64,000 bases of DNA, from assembly GCA_036784855.1 (NCBI GenBank), contig JAZDSV010000002.1:418501-482500 (forward strand), given 5' to 3'. This DNA is from Aphelidium insulamus. Taxonomy: Eukaryota > Aphelidiomycota > Aphelidea > Aphelidiaceae. The notes under the pieces are model-generated. The model had not been told where the DNA came from, made no database searches, and saw only the letters and a program-made list of their open reading frames with translations. The position numbers and the translations under genes are program-made. This document shows, in pieces, positions 34,674-46,600 of the stretch. The first letter of the stretch is position 1, and every line of letters starts with the position of its first letter.

Positions 34674-35741
34674 ATGGGCCTTATATGGGAGCCCAGGATG
34701 GTGCAGTACCGGTGCACGGTGCACGATCTGTCGTGCATACACGAGAATGAACACGTGCTGCTGAACTACCTGTCACAGCTGCTGTGCACTGCGCGCCCCA
34801 CCCTTCTCACAGGTCCCGAGCGCCCGTATGCCGCGCGTAACCAGCCACAGCCAACACGGCAGCGCAGCAATGCCGCCGCCGCCACCTCAAGCGACATTGT
34901 CACGGATGATGTGGCGGCCGTGTTCCCCGCGGCAACTCTGCGCCGCTTCCGCGAATTTGAGGAGATTGTGCTGGAGCCGCAGCTGGATGTGGAGCATGTA
35001 CTGCAGGTGTACACCGCACAGTACAACCTCATTGAGCAGGCCATCAGTATCGGCAACATCCGGCTGGCACAGCAGCTGGACCACACTGGCAACAGTGAGC
35101 ATGCGGACCGTGTGGACCGTGTGGACAGTGCCACGGCAGTGACCGACGGCAACGACAACAACAACTTGCAGCCGACAGCAGAGGGAGTGGCGCCAGTTGC
35201 TGCGGCATTCACCACCCCGCAACGACTGTACGAACTGGCAGTGGAGGTGGCCAGGAGGCGCAAGTCACCGCAGCAACTCCGCGCCCTAATCGACAGCACC
35301 ATGAAGGCCTGCAAAGTGGGCGACATTGTGGACCTGGCGGGATACCGCGGCCGTGGCTACTACGTGGTCACGTCCATTGGGTGCTGTGGACAGTCGGCGG
35401 ACAAGTCGGCGGTGGCGGCATCCCCGCGCGGGTTCACGTACGCGTGCCAGGACGGCAAACGCGTCGTCTCCCTCGTCAAGACGGTCGGCATATTCGGGTG
35501 CCATCTGCCCGAGGAGGCGTGGCCCCTAATTGAGCAGCACTCCTTTGCCTTCTTTGAGCCGGCCGACGTGTGGGGGTGCGTGCTACCCGCGGAGGCCAGG
35601 ACAGATGTGGTGCCAGGGCCGATGCCGCCGCCGCCCCCGAGCACCGGACAGCAGCCGGTAAGGTTGATCAGCTGGCTGCACCGCACACAGCAGCTGGTCA
35701 TCAATGGCAACACCTATGTGGGCGAGATCATGGTCACCTAG
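34674..35741 (+). CDS. Unrecognised cytosolic protein
   Basis: Single exon, 355 residues from the ATG at 34674 (a second ATG at 34698 would remove eight residues and is better placed relative to the upstream TATA-like run). Ala/Asn-rich low-complexity stretch at ~55-80 and again at ~140-180. Helical segment FREFEEIVLEPQLDVEHVLQ. The C-terminal half looks globular with beta-barrel-like motifs: KVGDIVDLAGYRGRGYYVV, GKRVVSLVKTVGIFGCHLP, SWLHRTQQLVINGNTYVGE. High GC at third positions suggests good expression. Family not recognised. Confidence 0.65.
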   Translation: MGLIWEPRMVQYRCTVHDLSCIHENEHVLLNYLSQLLCTARPTLLTGPERPYAARNQPQPTRQRSNAAAATSSDIVTDDVAAVFPAATLRRFREFEEIVLEPQLDVEHVLQVYTAQYNLIEQAISIGNIRLAQQLDHTGNSEHADRVDRVDSATAVTDGNDNNNLQPTAEGVAPVAAAFTTPQRLYELAVEVARRRKSPQQLRALIDSTMKACKVGDIVDLAGYRGRGYYVVTSIGCCGQSADKSAVAASPRGFTYACQDGKRVVSLVKTVGIFGCHLPEEAWPLIEQHSFAFFEPADVWGCVLPAEARTDVVPGPMPPPPPSTGQQPVRLISWLHRTQQLVINGNTYVGEIMVT

Positions 35742-35819
35742 TGTGACGTGATGCATAGGGTGTTCGTATGGGAATCTATTGCCATTAGATATAGTCTTGC
35801 CGTGCCGTCCCGTGCCACC

Positions 35820-36056
35820 TCAGTACTTGAGAATGATGTAGAACGCGTGCAGCATGCCTGTAAATGTGTGCGTGTGTGAGATGGCTGGCAGCCCTATAGA
35901 GACAGCTAAGCGGCACGTGCCTGGAATCCAAAAGAGCAGCGTCAGCAGCAAGTTGATCCAGAACTTGTCGTTGATGCCCACTTCCATCCACACGCCCAGC
36001 GGTGGCAGGAAGAAGGCGGCGATGAACTTGAATATATCGGTGAACGTGAGCGCCAT
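35820..36056 (-). CDS. PMP3: Plasma membrane proteolipid 3, copy 1 (GC-AG intron)
   Basis: Two hydrophobic helices with the family signature: KFIAAFFLPPLGVWMEVG and WINLLLTLLFWIPG, ending MLHAFYIILKY. The usual 57-residue length is reached only if 35858-35920 is removed; this 63-nt segment starts CAG|GCACGT and ends TTTACAG, so it is a GC-AG intron at exactly the position where copy 2 has a GTAAGT intron. It is also stop-free and a multiple of three, so retention would give a 78-residue protein with a polar insert before the last helix end. PMP3 proteins tune plasma-membrane potential and salt sensitivity. Confidence 0.9.
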   Translation of the reverse strand: MALTFTDIFKFIAAFFLPPLGVWMEVGINDKFWINLLLTLLFWIPGTCRLAVSIGLPAISHTHTFTGMLHAFYIILKY

Positions 36057-36275
36057 TGAAGTGTGGAAGTGAAAGGATGTGAAAGGGCCGAGTGGAAGCT
36101 AGTGGAGTATTGCGCAATTACGCCGCATTTAGAGTCCACTACAACCGCCAGTGTGGATATATCACGCCGTGGTGTAATGATGATGCCTTATGGCTAGTGG
36201 CAGAAGTGCAGGCAGCATACAGCACCCTTATGCTGCTTTATTTTGCGAAGATGTAATATGTTGAGCGGGCACCCA

Positions 36276-36554
36276 TCAGTACTTGAGAATAATGTAGCAG
36301 GCGTGGATAATGCCTGCGTGTACGAGTTATACATACGTGTCATACTAACATGCTCACTTACCGGGAATGTATCCCAGAATAGTGAGAAGCACGCTGGTTC
36401 AGGCATTAGCATGATAGTAGACGCACGCATGAATTCATATATGGACTCACTTTATCCAGAAATCCTTGTTGATGCCAACCTCCAGGAAGACGCCGAGCGG
36501 GGGCAGAAGTACCGCCGCAATAAACTTGCACAGATCCATCACCGTTAGCGCCAT
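36276..36554 (-). CDS. PMP3: Plasma membrane proteolipid 3, copy 2
   Basis: Three exons; introns with GTGAGT (inside the Asn codon of FWIN) and GTAAGT (inside the Gly of YIPG) donors give 57 residues: KFIAAVLLPPLGVFLEVG, FWINVLLTILGYIPG, IIHACYIILKY. It shares 40 of 57 residues (about 70%) with copy 1, which lies 220 bp away on the same strand, so this is a tandem duplication. Copy 1 lacks the first intron, so one intron was lost or gained after duplication. Confidence 0.93.
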
Positions 36555-36761
36555 CTGTAGTGTCTACGCTTGTCTGTAGGGTATGCGTGCTGCTAGCTAG
36601 CTTAGCAGCGAGATATGTATTTAGAGGAACTGAAAGTGAAGGAGAGCATTGAGCCGTGCCGATACAATTATCACAGCGATGAGTCACATCACCTCATGAC
36701 GACGCCGTGCTTTATTTTCACACGCAAGCCGAGTCGGCCAAAACAGTCACCACACACGCAT

Positions 36762-39700
36762 TCACATCAGCTTATCGTCCATGGCAAGCAGGCGGCGACG
36801 CACATCCGGCGATATCTTATACCAGCGCCCCACAATCGATGTGAATGTCATGACATCGCGGCTCATGCGCGCTTGTGTGGCCAGCATGTCTTCCTGGCCG
36901 GCGGTGGCAGACGCCGCCCGTCGATTGTACCAGTCCATGAATATCAACAGTTCCGCCGCCACAAACACTTCAGGCAAGTGGCACAGCAGCACCTCGGTAA
37001 ATTCGCGGCGGATATAGTTCGCGCGCGCGGTAAAGTGAGTGTACTCCGTGTCCGCGACTTGGCGGCCAGGTGTCATCATCGCCGCCGATGTCGGCGTGGC
37101 GATGAAAGAGTCGCGCAGACCATTCGGTGGAAGGCGGCCAGGAGTTCCAAGTAGATTATTCGCACCAAGTAGTTCAGGCGGAAACACTCCAGCGTCCACC
37201 AGAATCGCCAAGCCGGAGCGGCAGTCTATGAGGTATGAACTGTGTTCCTGTGGACATGATTAACATAAATACCTTGAGTGGATGAAATGGTGGTGCGGGG
37301 TTCATCGTCCAAAAAGGAGTGGACACTAGCGATGGCGACTTCATAGAATCGCACCAAGTGCAGCAAACTCGTCAACGTCTTCCGCCGATCGCTGCTGATC
37401 TTGAGGCGAATGTGCGGATGGGAGCCGTAGTAGTTGAGCAGTGAGCGCCCAGTCTCACCGACGTGCGCCAGCTGATTTGCACGTATATTGGCCAGCAGCT
37501 CGCGGGCAGACGAGCTGTTATGCTGATCCACAAAAGAGAGCACAGCGTCCACCACCGACTCAAAGCTGATATTCTCCAAGCTGGTGCTTATTTTGCGAGC
37601 CATCATCTCCAGCACAATGTCGTACTCCTCGGCCAGGTTGTAGAGCAAGATCGCATTGTTTTCCTGCACATCACTCAGATCACTCAGAGTAGTTATGCGC
37701 AGTCCGCTCTTCTTGATGGAGGCTGCGGCTTGACGTTCGGCCTTTTGTGCTGCTGGCAAAATCACCTTCTGCTTGTACTCATCCCACGAGTTTAAGCCCA
37801 GCAGCAGCAGATATTTGTCAAGAAAGCCGGGCGTTCGAATATTCCCGCCGCTGATGGAGTGTGGATCCAGCGCGCCAAAGAACTCGTCAATCATTCCCAC
37901 ATCCAATATCATGTCAATGAGCCACTTTATCGCGGTTTGCTTCCGTTTGAGCAGGAAAAAGTAGTGCGCCGCCACGTATGCATCTGCTACACGCACGCAC
38001 ACAAACTGCGCATACCAGTATACCATCTGCTCCCACTTGAGGCCATTATTATTTGCACCGGCAACAATTTCAGTTGAACGTGTCGGCACTGCGTGATACA
38101 TAAGTCAACTGACGGCTGTCACAATCCATACCGTGGCTGTAGTCCTCATCCGTCGTTTCCGCGCCTTGAATAAGCCCATGGTACACGGCAGCTATGGTAA
38201 AATGCACCGACTCGATTTCCGGTGACCATTGCAGTTGCGGCGCAGAAGGGTCGGTGGACAGTTCACGCAGATATTGAATGGCTAGATCAAAGCGGCCGCA
38301 CATGAACAGTATTTGCAGGTAGCGCACCGGCTGAGTCTCGTTGGCAGACCAAGCGCTGGCAGAAACTGGCTTCACATGGCGATCATACACTCCCTTGAGG
38401 TTGTACAAAACTTCATCGCCGACGCCGGCAGACTCTGCGTCCGTACTCTCTTGCGCCAGCATGAGCTGTATCCACATATCGTCCTCCCATCCCAGAGTGC
38501 CACTAGCAAGTCCGCGCACAATTGGCTGCGGCATTTTCGGATCTTCCAACCCGATCCTACCAATGATTCGGTACACTATGTATTTGTACGGATCAATCGT
38601 CGATGAGAGTTGCTGCGATGAGGAGTGCAGGCCAGGTCGGCGACCAGCCGAGCCGCCCAGAAGTGGTTGTGCATGTGAAAACCCCATCGCGAATCTTGGC
38701 GTTGAATTCTTGCAGCATTTCTTGTGCGAGCTTGGCCGGCAGACTACAAAATTTTTGTATCTTACGTAACATGGAAAAATATTTGCTTACCTTCGCTGAC
38801 GGCTCAGCACCCAGGCGGACATGAACTCCAGGAAACGTCGATCAGTCTTGGCCAGGTATCGCTCATAGGAGCGCACATAGTCCAGCGCTTCATGATCTCT
38901 GCCGGCGCGAATCAAGTAAAAAACGGTTGTCCAGAACGGCGCCCCATCCAGAATCTGATGGGGTGATGAGAACAGCAGATACGTTCCCAATTGTCATTGG
39001 CGCCTACCTCCCATGAAACACCGGGGTTCTGTGGAATAAGAACCTCCTTCATCCAAAGATGGATCTTGCGAAGGGTGGACATGTTTACAAATGGGCGGGG
39101 CTGCTGCGGCGTTTGATCAAACGATCTGGAGCCATTATCAATTGATGGCGACGCCAGTTCGGAATGCCTCAGCAGCGACTGCACTTGTTTTTCCAAAAAC
39201 TTTTGAAACCTACCAGATATTGTAAACCATGAGGTGAGATAGTAGCGCAACTTACTGCAACTCGAGCCAGTTGATACCTCCAGCGAGAATGGCCTGATTG
39301 CTGGGTGGGCAATTTGCCGCGGAAGAGCTATCAGGCAGCACTGGATAAAGACGTGCAGGCGGAGCTGCTGAACGCCCAAAACGATCGGCCATCGGAGGTT
39401 TATCGCCGCTAGATTCTACAATGAGCGACAAGAGCTCCCAGGTGTCGGTCACTTGCACATCCTGCAAAGGTTATTCATTGACTTGATTCTTGACTGTAAT
39501 GCACAGTGTACCAGAGGACCTGTGCTCTTTCTGGACGCTTCCTTCAGCAGACGCACAAGAGACTTTGGCTGCTGTTGCAACCGCGAGTCATTGAACTGGC
39601 AGATGGCTTGCGCATAAGAGCTGATCCGATTCGTGCTCTCAGCAGTCATGGCAGCAGCTCCAGCAGCGCCCGGAGTAGACGAGTAGCCCATGGAGCGATT

Positions 39701-40411
39701 GTATGGCGTGGGCGGCTGTCCTGCTGCTGCCGCAAAACCGATGGCAGACTACGATTTAATTTGAAAATGTACCGGCTAGTAATAGCATGTGTACCGGCTG
39801 GGCGCGGTCACGCGAGGGCGCAAATGACGCATAGTGTGGCATGGAGGAGAATATTTCTTTCTTTGTGTCGGCCCAATGCCGCAGCATGGCATCGTCCCAC
39901 GAGGCGTTGTGCTCCGCCATCGCCTGTTCGTGCATATAGTCAATAATCTTGACCACAGCCGTCTCGTGCTCGTTGCGCAACAGCGTCTGGCAGTGTGAGC
40001 CATGGCTTGTAAGTCAGGCATACTTAAACCTACTTCAATGTCTGCCTCCTCGGCGGCGGTGGTGGCGACGAAAAAGTTGGGCGCCTGCTCCGCGATAGAG
40101 TCCAGGGCGCGACCAATGCGCTTCACGTCAAACTCCTTGCCCAGCACGGCATCACTGCATGTATAGCTGTAAGCATATGCATGTCATACGCCATCAACGG
40201 CATACGTCGCCGCCCCATCAGCCGCGGTAGCAACACCACCGCGGGTGCGCGATATCTTTTGCAACAGGCGACGGCTCTGCGCTTCCAGCTGGTCCAGCGG
40301 GCGCTCAATCTTGAGACTGGTGGGCTCAATGGACGTGGGTGCCAGGCATAGCTGTTGCTCGTTGGACAGGTGAAGCGACTGCTCGAGCAGGCTGCGGAAG
40401 CTGGCGTCCAT
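36762..40411 (-). CDS. NUP93: Nuclear pore scaffold protein Nup93/Nic96
   Basis: About ten exons with introns of ~40-60 nt. The N-terminus MDASFRSLLEQSLHLSNEQQ begins a helical region that in the family binds the Nsp1/Nup62 trimer. Later blocks: RALDSIAEQAPNFFVATTAA, NASWDDAMLRHWADTKKEIF, FWTTVFYLIRAGRDHEALDYV, DDMWIQLMLAQEST, PVRYLQILFMCGRFDLAIQYL, LNYYGSHPHIRLKIS. The C-terminal block FFGALDPH to VDAGVFPPELL is typical of the alpha-solenoid. The protein links the inner-ring scaffold to the central channel. The splice between the last two exons (~37220-37275) and those near 38690-39000 were only approximated. Confidence 0.85.
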
Positions 40412-41056
40412 TTGTGAAGGTGTGAAATGAATTTAGGGACTCTAATTGCCCCCTTAGTCGACATATGTATCACGAGCGACGGCCTCTTTATAAATTATAA
40501 ACCTGTCTATATAAATTCATAAACCTGTCATTGGGACACGATAAAAGTATGTCTGCACCCCTCATCGACAAGCTGAACCAAAAACGACACTGAGACAGAC
40601 GGCGAAGTCAGTGACTCAAGTCTATCACACCCGAATACTCGACATAAAATCATTCTTGCCGTCTGATGTAGGCTTGCTAAAGGTGCCATCGATCTTACTG
40701 GCGCTCATAGCATCGCACAATAAATAAACAGTGCACAAATTAGCTTTTGTATGTACGCCCTGGATTGTTTAACGGCTTTGTTAATGTGTATCAATAGTGA
40801 TAACCGTTTCAACATGGTAGTATCGACGTAGGTCCCTTGATAAGGCCACAAAGACACAAACAAGCTTGTACGCTCATGTATGCTAAAGCAAGTGTAGTGT
40901 AGTATGCATATGTATGGTGGTATGGCTGAATAACAAGGATGATATCAAGCCATGAAGCTGTATCAGCTAATGTGACGTAACAATACACGGTTCAACAAAA
41001 TTACTATACGATTTAGTAAAGGGAAAGCTGGCAGCTGTCCTTAAAGAGCAGCCTGA
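40412..41056. other. Intergenic, short tandem duplication
   Basis: Upstream of Nup93 a ~20-bp unit occurs twice in tandem: TATAAATTATAAACCTGTC and TATAAATTCATAAACCTGTC (about 40490-40531). These could be duplicated promoter elements for the minus-strand gene. The rest, 3' of the severin gene, shows no gene. Confidence 0.5.
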
Positions 41057-42585
41057 CTACTTTTGAGGTCCCGGAGCAACGGCAGCGGCACCGCCATCCT
41101 TGTTGACCGCGGTCTTCTTCAGCGGCACATAGCCCTTGAACTCCTCTGGGTCGATGCCGTCGTTGAATGTTTCATTCTCGCCACCCTCCAGCACACGGGA
41201 GATGGGCAGCCACATGGGGCGCTTGTAGTTGGACAGGTAGTTCTGCGCGTACTGCAATCCCATACGCTTCTCCTCGGCCGTGGCCTTCTTGCCGATCCAC
41301 ACAAACACCTCGTGACCGGCGTCAAACACAAACACATCGTTGGTGTCGAACTGGCTCTTGCGCACTTTGCCCTCGCTCTCCAGTTTGAACTCGAGCTTGC
41401 CGGACGCGTCCGACAGACGGAACAATTTCTTGACAACTGTGTGCTGCGCTTCGGCATCCGCGCCGCCCTCTTCGGCACTCTTGACGGGTCCCTCGCCGCC
41501 CAACTGGTCCCAGAAGGGCTTGGAGTCGCCATCACCCTCGGCTGCAAGAATTAGATGTACTGTTAATTCAACAATTTAACAGTGAACGTACTGAAGATGG
41601 TCAACTTTGGCAGGCCTTTACGCTCGTCAATGATGGCGCGCACCAGTTCAGAGCTGCAGAAGTATGTAGTACTCTGGTATATCAGTAAAATAATAATGGC
41701 AGTGTACCCTTTGTGACGCTCCTGGCCGTTGGATGCTTTGCCGTTCCACTGGTACACGACCATGCCGGCGTCCAGCACAAACACATCGCCACTGTTCAGG
41801 CTCTGGTGCGATTTCGGCACCTCACGCACTACAACGCGCGTCTTGTTGCCCTTCAGGTGCAGCAGACGGCTGCGGTACTCTTCCGGCTTGACGTGCTTGA
41901 ATCCAGTCTCCACACCGCCCTCTTGAATGGTGAGCTTGGGGAAGTAGCTGAGGAACAGTGCGGATTCGTGGCCCTGGACTTCACGGTGCTGCACAGGCAC
42001 ACCGCCCAGTGCTAGTATTATATTAATATATATATAAAAAACTAAAGCACAATATTGCGTACAGTCATCCAGCTCCACGGTCTTGTAGGCGGCAGTGCCG
42101 GCCTCATCCTGCGATGTCTCCTTGCCCAGCCAAAAGTGAACATCATAGGAAAACTTTTTGTCCTCTGGGGTCTTCTTGTACGTCTACATGATGGTTAGAT
42201 AGGTATCTGAAGCACATCACAATACCACAACGTACACGCAGCACAATGTACGAGTCGCCCGAGTAGAACTGGCCGTAACGGTCCTTTGGCCACGCGACAA
42301 CCTTGAACTTTTCAATGCGCCAGATCTCCAGACCACTGCAGCAGGCAGTTAAAGAAATGTTGAATTCATAATGGTATGAACAGTGCGTACAGCGCCTTGC
42401 CAACACCCTTCCACGCCTCCTCTGTCTGGGCGGCGTTCAGGCGGACATTCTTCTCCAGCTATGTGGGTGGCAGAGCAATCAGTACACCGCAGTGAGTGTT
42501 GCACGGGCACACTCACATCGCTGCCAAGCAGGGCAATGTTGGAGTCGGCAACGTCGTACTTTTTCGCCTTGACCAGTCCGCTCAT
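41057..42585 (-). CDS. Severin/fragmin-type actin-severing gelsolin family protein
   Basis: Six or seven exons, about 380 residues, with three gelsolin repeats. Repeat 1: [20 protein letters not shown] and [10 protein letters not shown], then [21 protein letters not shown] and AVELD-type hinge. Between repeats 1 and 2: [16 protein letters not shown]. Repeat 2: [20 protein letters not shown]. Repeat 3: [20 protein letters not shown]. Three repeats is the length of severin/fragmin, which cut and cap actin filaments in a calcium-dependent way. The family is common in amoebae and animals and missing from yeasts and filamentous Dikarya, so this gene helps to place the organism. An Ala/Glu/Gly-rich linker precedes repeat 3. 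High GC coding suggests strong expression. Confidence 0.92.
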
Positions 42586-42842
42586 CTCTGTCTGTGTCTT
42601 TGTGCCTGTGTTGTGGCGTGCACGGCTGCAACGTGTGTGGGAAGACAAACGCGCGCCGCACACGCTCTCTCCCAAACAAACCCGCCGTTGCCAATGTGGC
42701 CGCGTGCTGCGTGCCGGTTATGCCACACACTGCCTACAGACTACATAAACAGCTACAGTAGACAGGTCCCTACATCGACAGCAGAGCTAGCTATATGTTT
42801 GATACTGAGACATTACAGATAGGAAGTGCAATGCGTTTACTG

Positions 42843-43334
42843 TCAGCGCGGCGGCCGACTCTGCCGCTGCAGGTACTCGACCCACTTCTCCTCAAACATG
42901 CGGTCAATGAGGTCGTCGGTGATGTCGGCAGCCGAGGACACCATGTCCAGCCACTTTTGCCCCGGCTCCGTGCAGCCCTCCGCCCGCCTGCACCGCCCAT
43001 CGGCCACCAGTCGCAGCTGTGGCGGCACCACTACATCCTCATCATCTGTGTTGTCGTCCCCCAAGGGTTCCACCAGTTCAGGTGTTTCATCCCCGCTGGC
43101 TTCTCCGTCAGCAGCATCCATTGCATCCATTGCAGCACTGCCTGCCTGTTGCACCGTGACACTCTGCTGCACCTCCACCGGCGATGCATCGTCGTAGCGG
43201 CACTGCTGCCGGGATGATGACCGCTTGGCGTGCAGGGAGACGGCGGCCGAGTGCAGCAGGCGGAACGTTGTCCACGCCACCATTAGTGTCAGCAGCAGGT
43301 GCCACCTATTGAGTCCCCGCGATGACCTCTGCAT
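42843..43334 (-). CDS. Single-pass or secreted acidic protein, unknown
   Basis: Single exon, 163 residues, start ATG at 43334. The N-terminus MQRSSRGLNRWHLLLTLMVAWTTF has a positively charged start and a short hydrophobic core, so it is a signal anchor or signal peptide. The rest is very acidic (DAADGEASGDETPE, DDNTDDEDVVVPP) and ends with a helical segment DDLIDRMFEEKWVEYLQRQ. No known family. It is divergent from Yak1 with a 343-bp shared upstream region. Confidence 0.55.
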   Translation of the reverse strand: MQRSSRGLNRWHLLLTLMVAWTTFRLLHSAAVSLHAKRSSSRQQCRYDDASPVEVQQSVTVQQAGSAAMDAMDAADGEASGDETPELVEPLGDDNTDDEDVVVPPQLRLVADGRCRRAEGCTEPGQKWLDMVSSAADITDDLIDRMFEEKWVEYLQRQSRPPR

Positions 43335-43677
43335 TCCTCTGTGTGGTGTGTGTCTGTGTGTGAGTGGATCTCTGTGGCGTCGAGTCCCCGCGGTGTGCCA
43401 AACACGGCTGTCTGTCTGCGTCTGTCTCCGTCTGTCTGTCCACGCCGCCGGCTGTCGGACGCGTCTGGAACACGGCGCGCACGAGCACTGGCCGCGTCAA
43501 ACAGCCACGCGCGCGACAATTATCCTTGGCTGCCGGGGCGTGCCTGGCAACCGCCGCCTCTCCACACCCGCGCTGCCTGTCCACACACGGATATACACAC
43601 ACTGCACTCTGCGCACCGCGGTTCACGCCTGCACGCCCGCCAACACACACCCGCAACTGTACAGCCGGTGACGGTCA
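43335..43677. promoter_or_regulatory. Shared divergent upstream region
   Basis: 343 bp, GC-rich, with many CTGTGTGTGT and TCTGTC words, between the acidic protein gene (minus) and Yak1 (plus). It must hold both promoters; no TATA box is evident. Confidence 0.4.
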
Positions 43678-46600
43678 ATGTTTCCGCGGCGCGATAGTGG
43701 CGGTGTTCGCAGCCACGTGTCCCTCGATGCCGCCGCCGCCGACGACGATCCCGTAGCCACCGTGTCCGATAATCCCGGCAATACCAGCAATGGCGCTGAT
43801 GGTACACGCCGCACGTCCCCTGCCACGTGGACAGAGCTGGCCAAGACGTCGTCACGCGCGCCCTCTGCCTCCACCACGCCCCTACTCAGCCCGTCGCCCA
43901 CCAAGCAGCACTCATCCACGCCGATCCCAAGTGGCTCCTCGGCCACTGATGCCGCTTCTGTATCTGTATCGGCTGTCTCGCACGCGCACGCGAACGCTGC
44001 ACCAGTACCTGGCGGTCAGCATGCGCTCAACACACAGCAACAGCAGCAACAGGAATGGCGTGGTGACGGTCTGACAGTCGCTTTCCGACACGATGGCCAC
44101 ACCGCGTCGGCATCGCATAGCCACGTAGCGCCAGATCCACTGCAATATGCTCCACCCACGTCTTCACTACCGCTCCAGAGCTCTTTCGCGCCGTACGTGT
44201 CCGCCATGGACACCAGTAGCCCGCAGGCCGGGCACGAGGTACTTACCACCCAGATATACCACACTCACACTCACTCACGCTCAGTGTCAATCCACATTGC
44301 GGCGCTTCACAGTGGAGCTGCTGGCCACCTACCAGCGCTGCAACCCGCAGATCGCGTACTCTGTGCGCGACAACCCGCGACGCGTACTCACCAAACCATC
44401 CGTGGGTGTCAAGAACGACGGTTTCGACAACGAGGAGTCGGACTACATTCTGTACGTGAACGATATCCTGGGCGAGAAGGAGGGGTCCCGGTATGTTGTC
44501 CTATTCTGAGAATAATAATATAATACACCTTGCTCAATTACTGACAGGTTCGTCATACTGGACGTGCTGGGTTCCGGGACGTTTGGCCAGGTGGTCAAGT
44601 GCCGCAACTTGAAGACGAATGAAATAGCCGCCATAAAGGTCATCAAGAACAAGCCGGCCTACTTTAACCAGTCCATGATGGAAGTGACGATCCTGGAGCT
44701 GGTGCGTTTATGACATATATATATATATATTTCGGGATAAACTCGCATATCGTTTGCTTATATCTTGTTTTCATACTAATTATATTCTGCAGCTGAATTC
44801 GCGGTATGACAGCCAAGACCAGCATCATATTGCGCGCATGCTGGAAGTTTTCGTGTTCAGAAAGCATTTGTGCTTGGTGTTTGAGCTGCTCAGCGTCAAT
44901 TTGTACGAGTTGATCAAACAAAACCACTTTCGCGGTCTCAACTCGGGCCTCGTGCGCATGTTCACCACCCAGATACTGGAAGCTCTGACCGTGCTGAGTG
45001 AAGCACGGCTCATCCACTGCGACTTAAAGCCGGAGAACATTTTGCTTAAAAAGTACGTTATGCTGTACATTTACTGAGTATATTTACTGACTCATTGTCA
45101 GTTTGGAGTCTCCGGCGATAAAGATTATCGATTTCGGCTCCGCATGCCACGAACAGCAGACCGTCTACACGTACATTCAGTCCCGGTTCTATCGCAGCCC
45201 CGAAGTTTTGCTTGGACTACCGTACGTATTGTTATTGTTTCTTGGTATAATGATTGAAATTGGCAGATACTCGTCCTCTATCGACATGTGGTCGGTGGGA
45301 TGTATTGTGGTGGAGCTGTTTCTTGGCCTGCCGATATTCCCCGGCTCCAGCGAGTACAATCAGATTTGTCGCATTGTGGAAACTCTTGGGTACCTATATT
45401 GTACTTGTAGTTGTACGGTAGCCTAACATATAAACAAACGCAGACTGCCACCGGCATACATGCTGGAATTCGGCAAGAACAGCCGCAAATACTTTGACCG
45501 CACGGTGGACGCGGATGGGAAGAGTGTGTGGTACCTGAAGAGCTTGCAACAATACAACAGCGAGAGAAGCCTGTCGGAGCAGCCATCCAAGCGCTACTTC
45601 CACACACACAATCTGAAGGAGCTGATTTTGAACTATCCCATGAGCAGCAGGAAGAGCGCCATCCCCGCCGAAGTGGAGAAGGAACTGGCATCACGGCAAG
45701 CTCTGCTCGATTTCGTCGGCGGCCTATTGAATTTGAACCCGCTGGAGCGCTGGTCGCCGCAGCAGGCTCGGATGCATCCATTTATCACTGGCGCGCCGTT
45801 CCACAGTCCATTTACACCGCCAATGGAGTTTAAGCCTCGGCGCCGGATGCCGTCCACGCGGCGATCTCGCGAACAGCTCGCCGTTCATCAGCAGCCCGCT
45901 GGCGGTCCTGTGAAACACATGGACAGCGCCGGGTCATCCGTGGCATCCATGGACACTGCAGCTCACCGTCGTCCACGAGCCTCGACAATCAGTTCCGCCA
46001 AACTGGCAGCCATCCCGTCGCAGCTGCAGCAAGCCGCCGCCGCCAACTCCGCGATGAAGCTGACAAAGTATCCATCGCAGTCCAGCCGCAAGCCGTCAAT
46101 CAGTTCGTTTGCTGGCCCGCCGTCATTCAGCGCGGATCAACAGGATGCAAGTGGAGCTGCAGCAGAGCCCGGCAGCCAGTCACCGATGTCCAGTCGACTT
46201 GCCAGCCGACAAGAAGGAGCTAATTTGCCGCTGCGCGCTTCCCCTCTGCTGGACTACCGAATCACCAACGAGCTGGACCACATGTCGATCTGTAAGTGCT
46301 GATTTAAAAGTCAATGTATAAATCGCGATCTAACACGAAATTCTTTCAGTGCATCAACAGCAGCAGCAGCAACAACAACAACTACAAAGTCAACAGCAAC
46401 AACAGCAACTTAATCAGCTGCATCAGCGGCAACATTCCGGCACTCAGAGCAGCAGTTCGGTGGGTCGGTTCCACGTGCCCGGAGAGCGTACTGCGCCTGC
46501 CTTCCAACCCGAGAGGCAGCTGCTGCCCGCTGGAGCCCATTTGCAGCATGCATTCCAGCGAAAGATCCGCTCGCATTCCGTGAGCGACCGCGGCGCCTCG

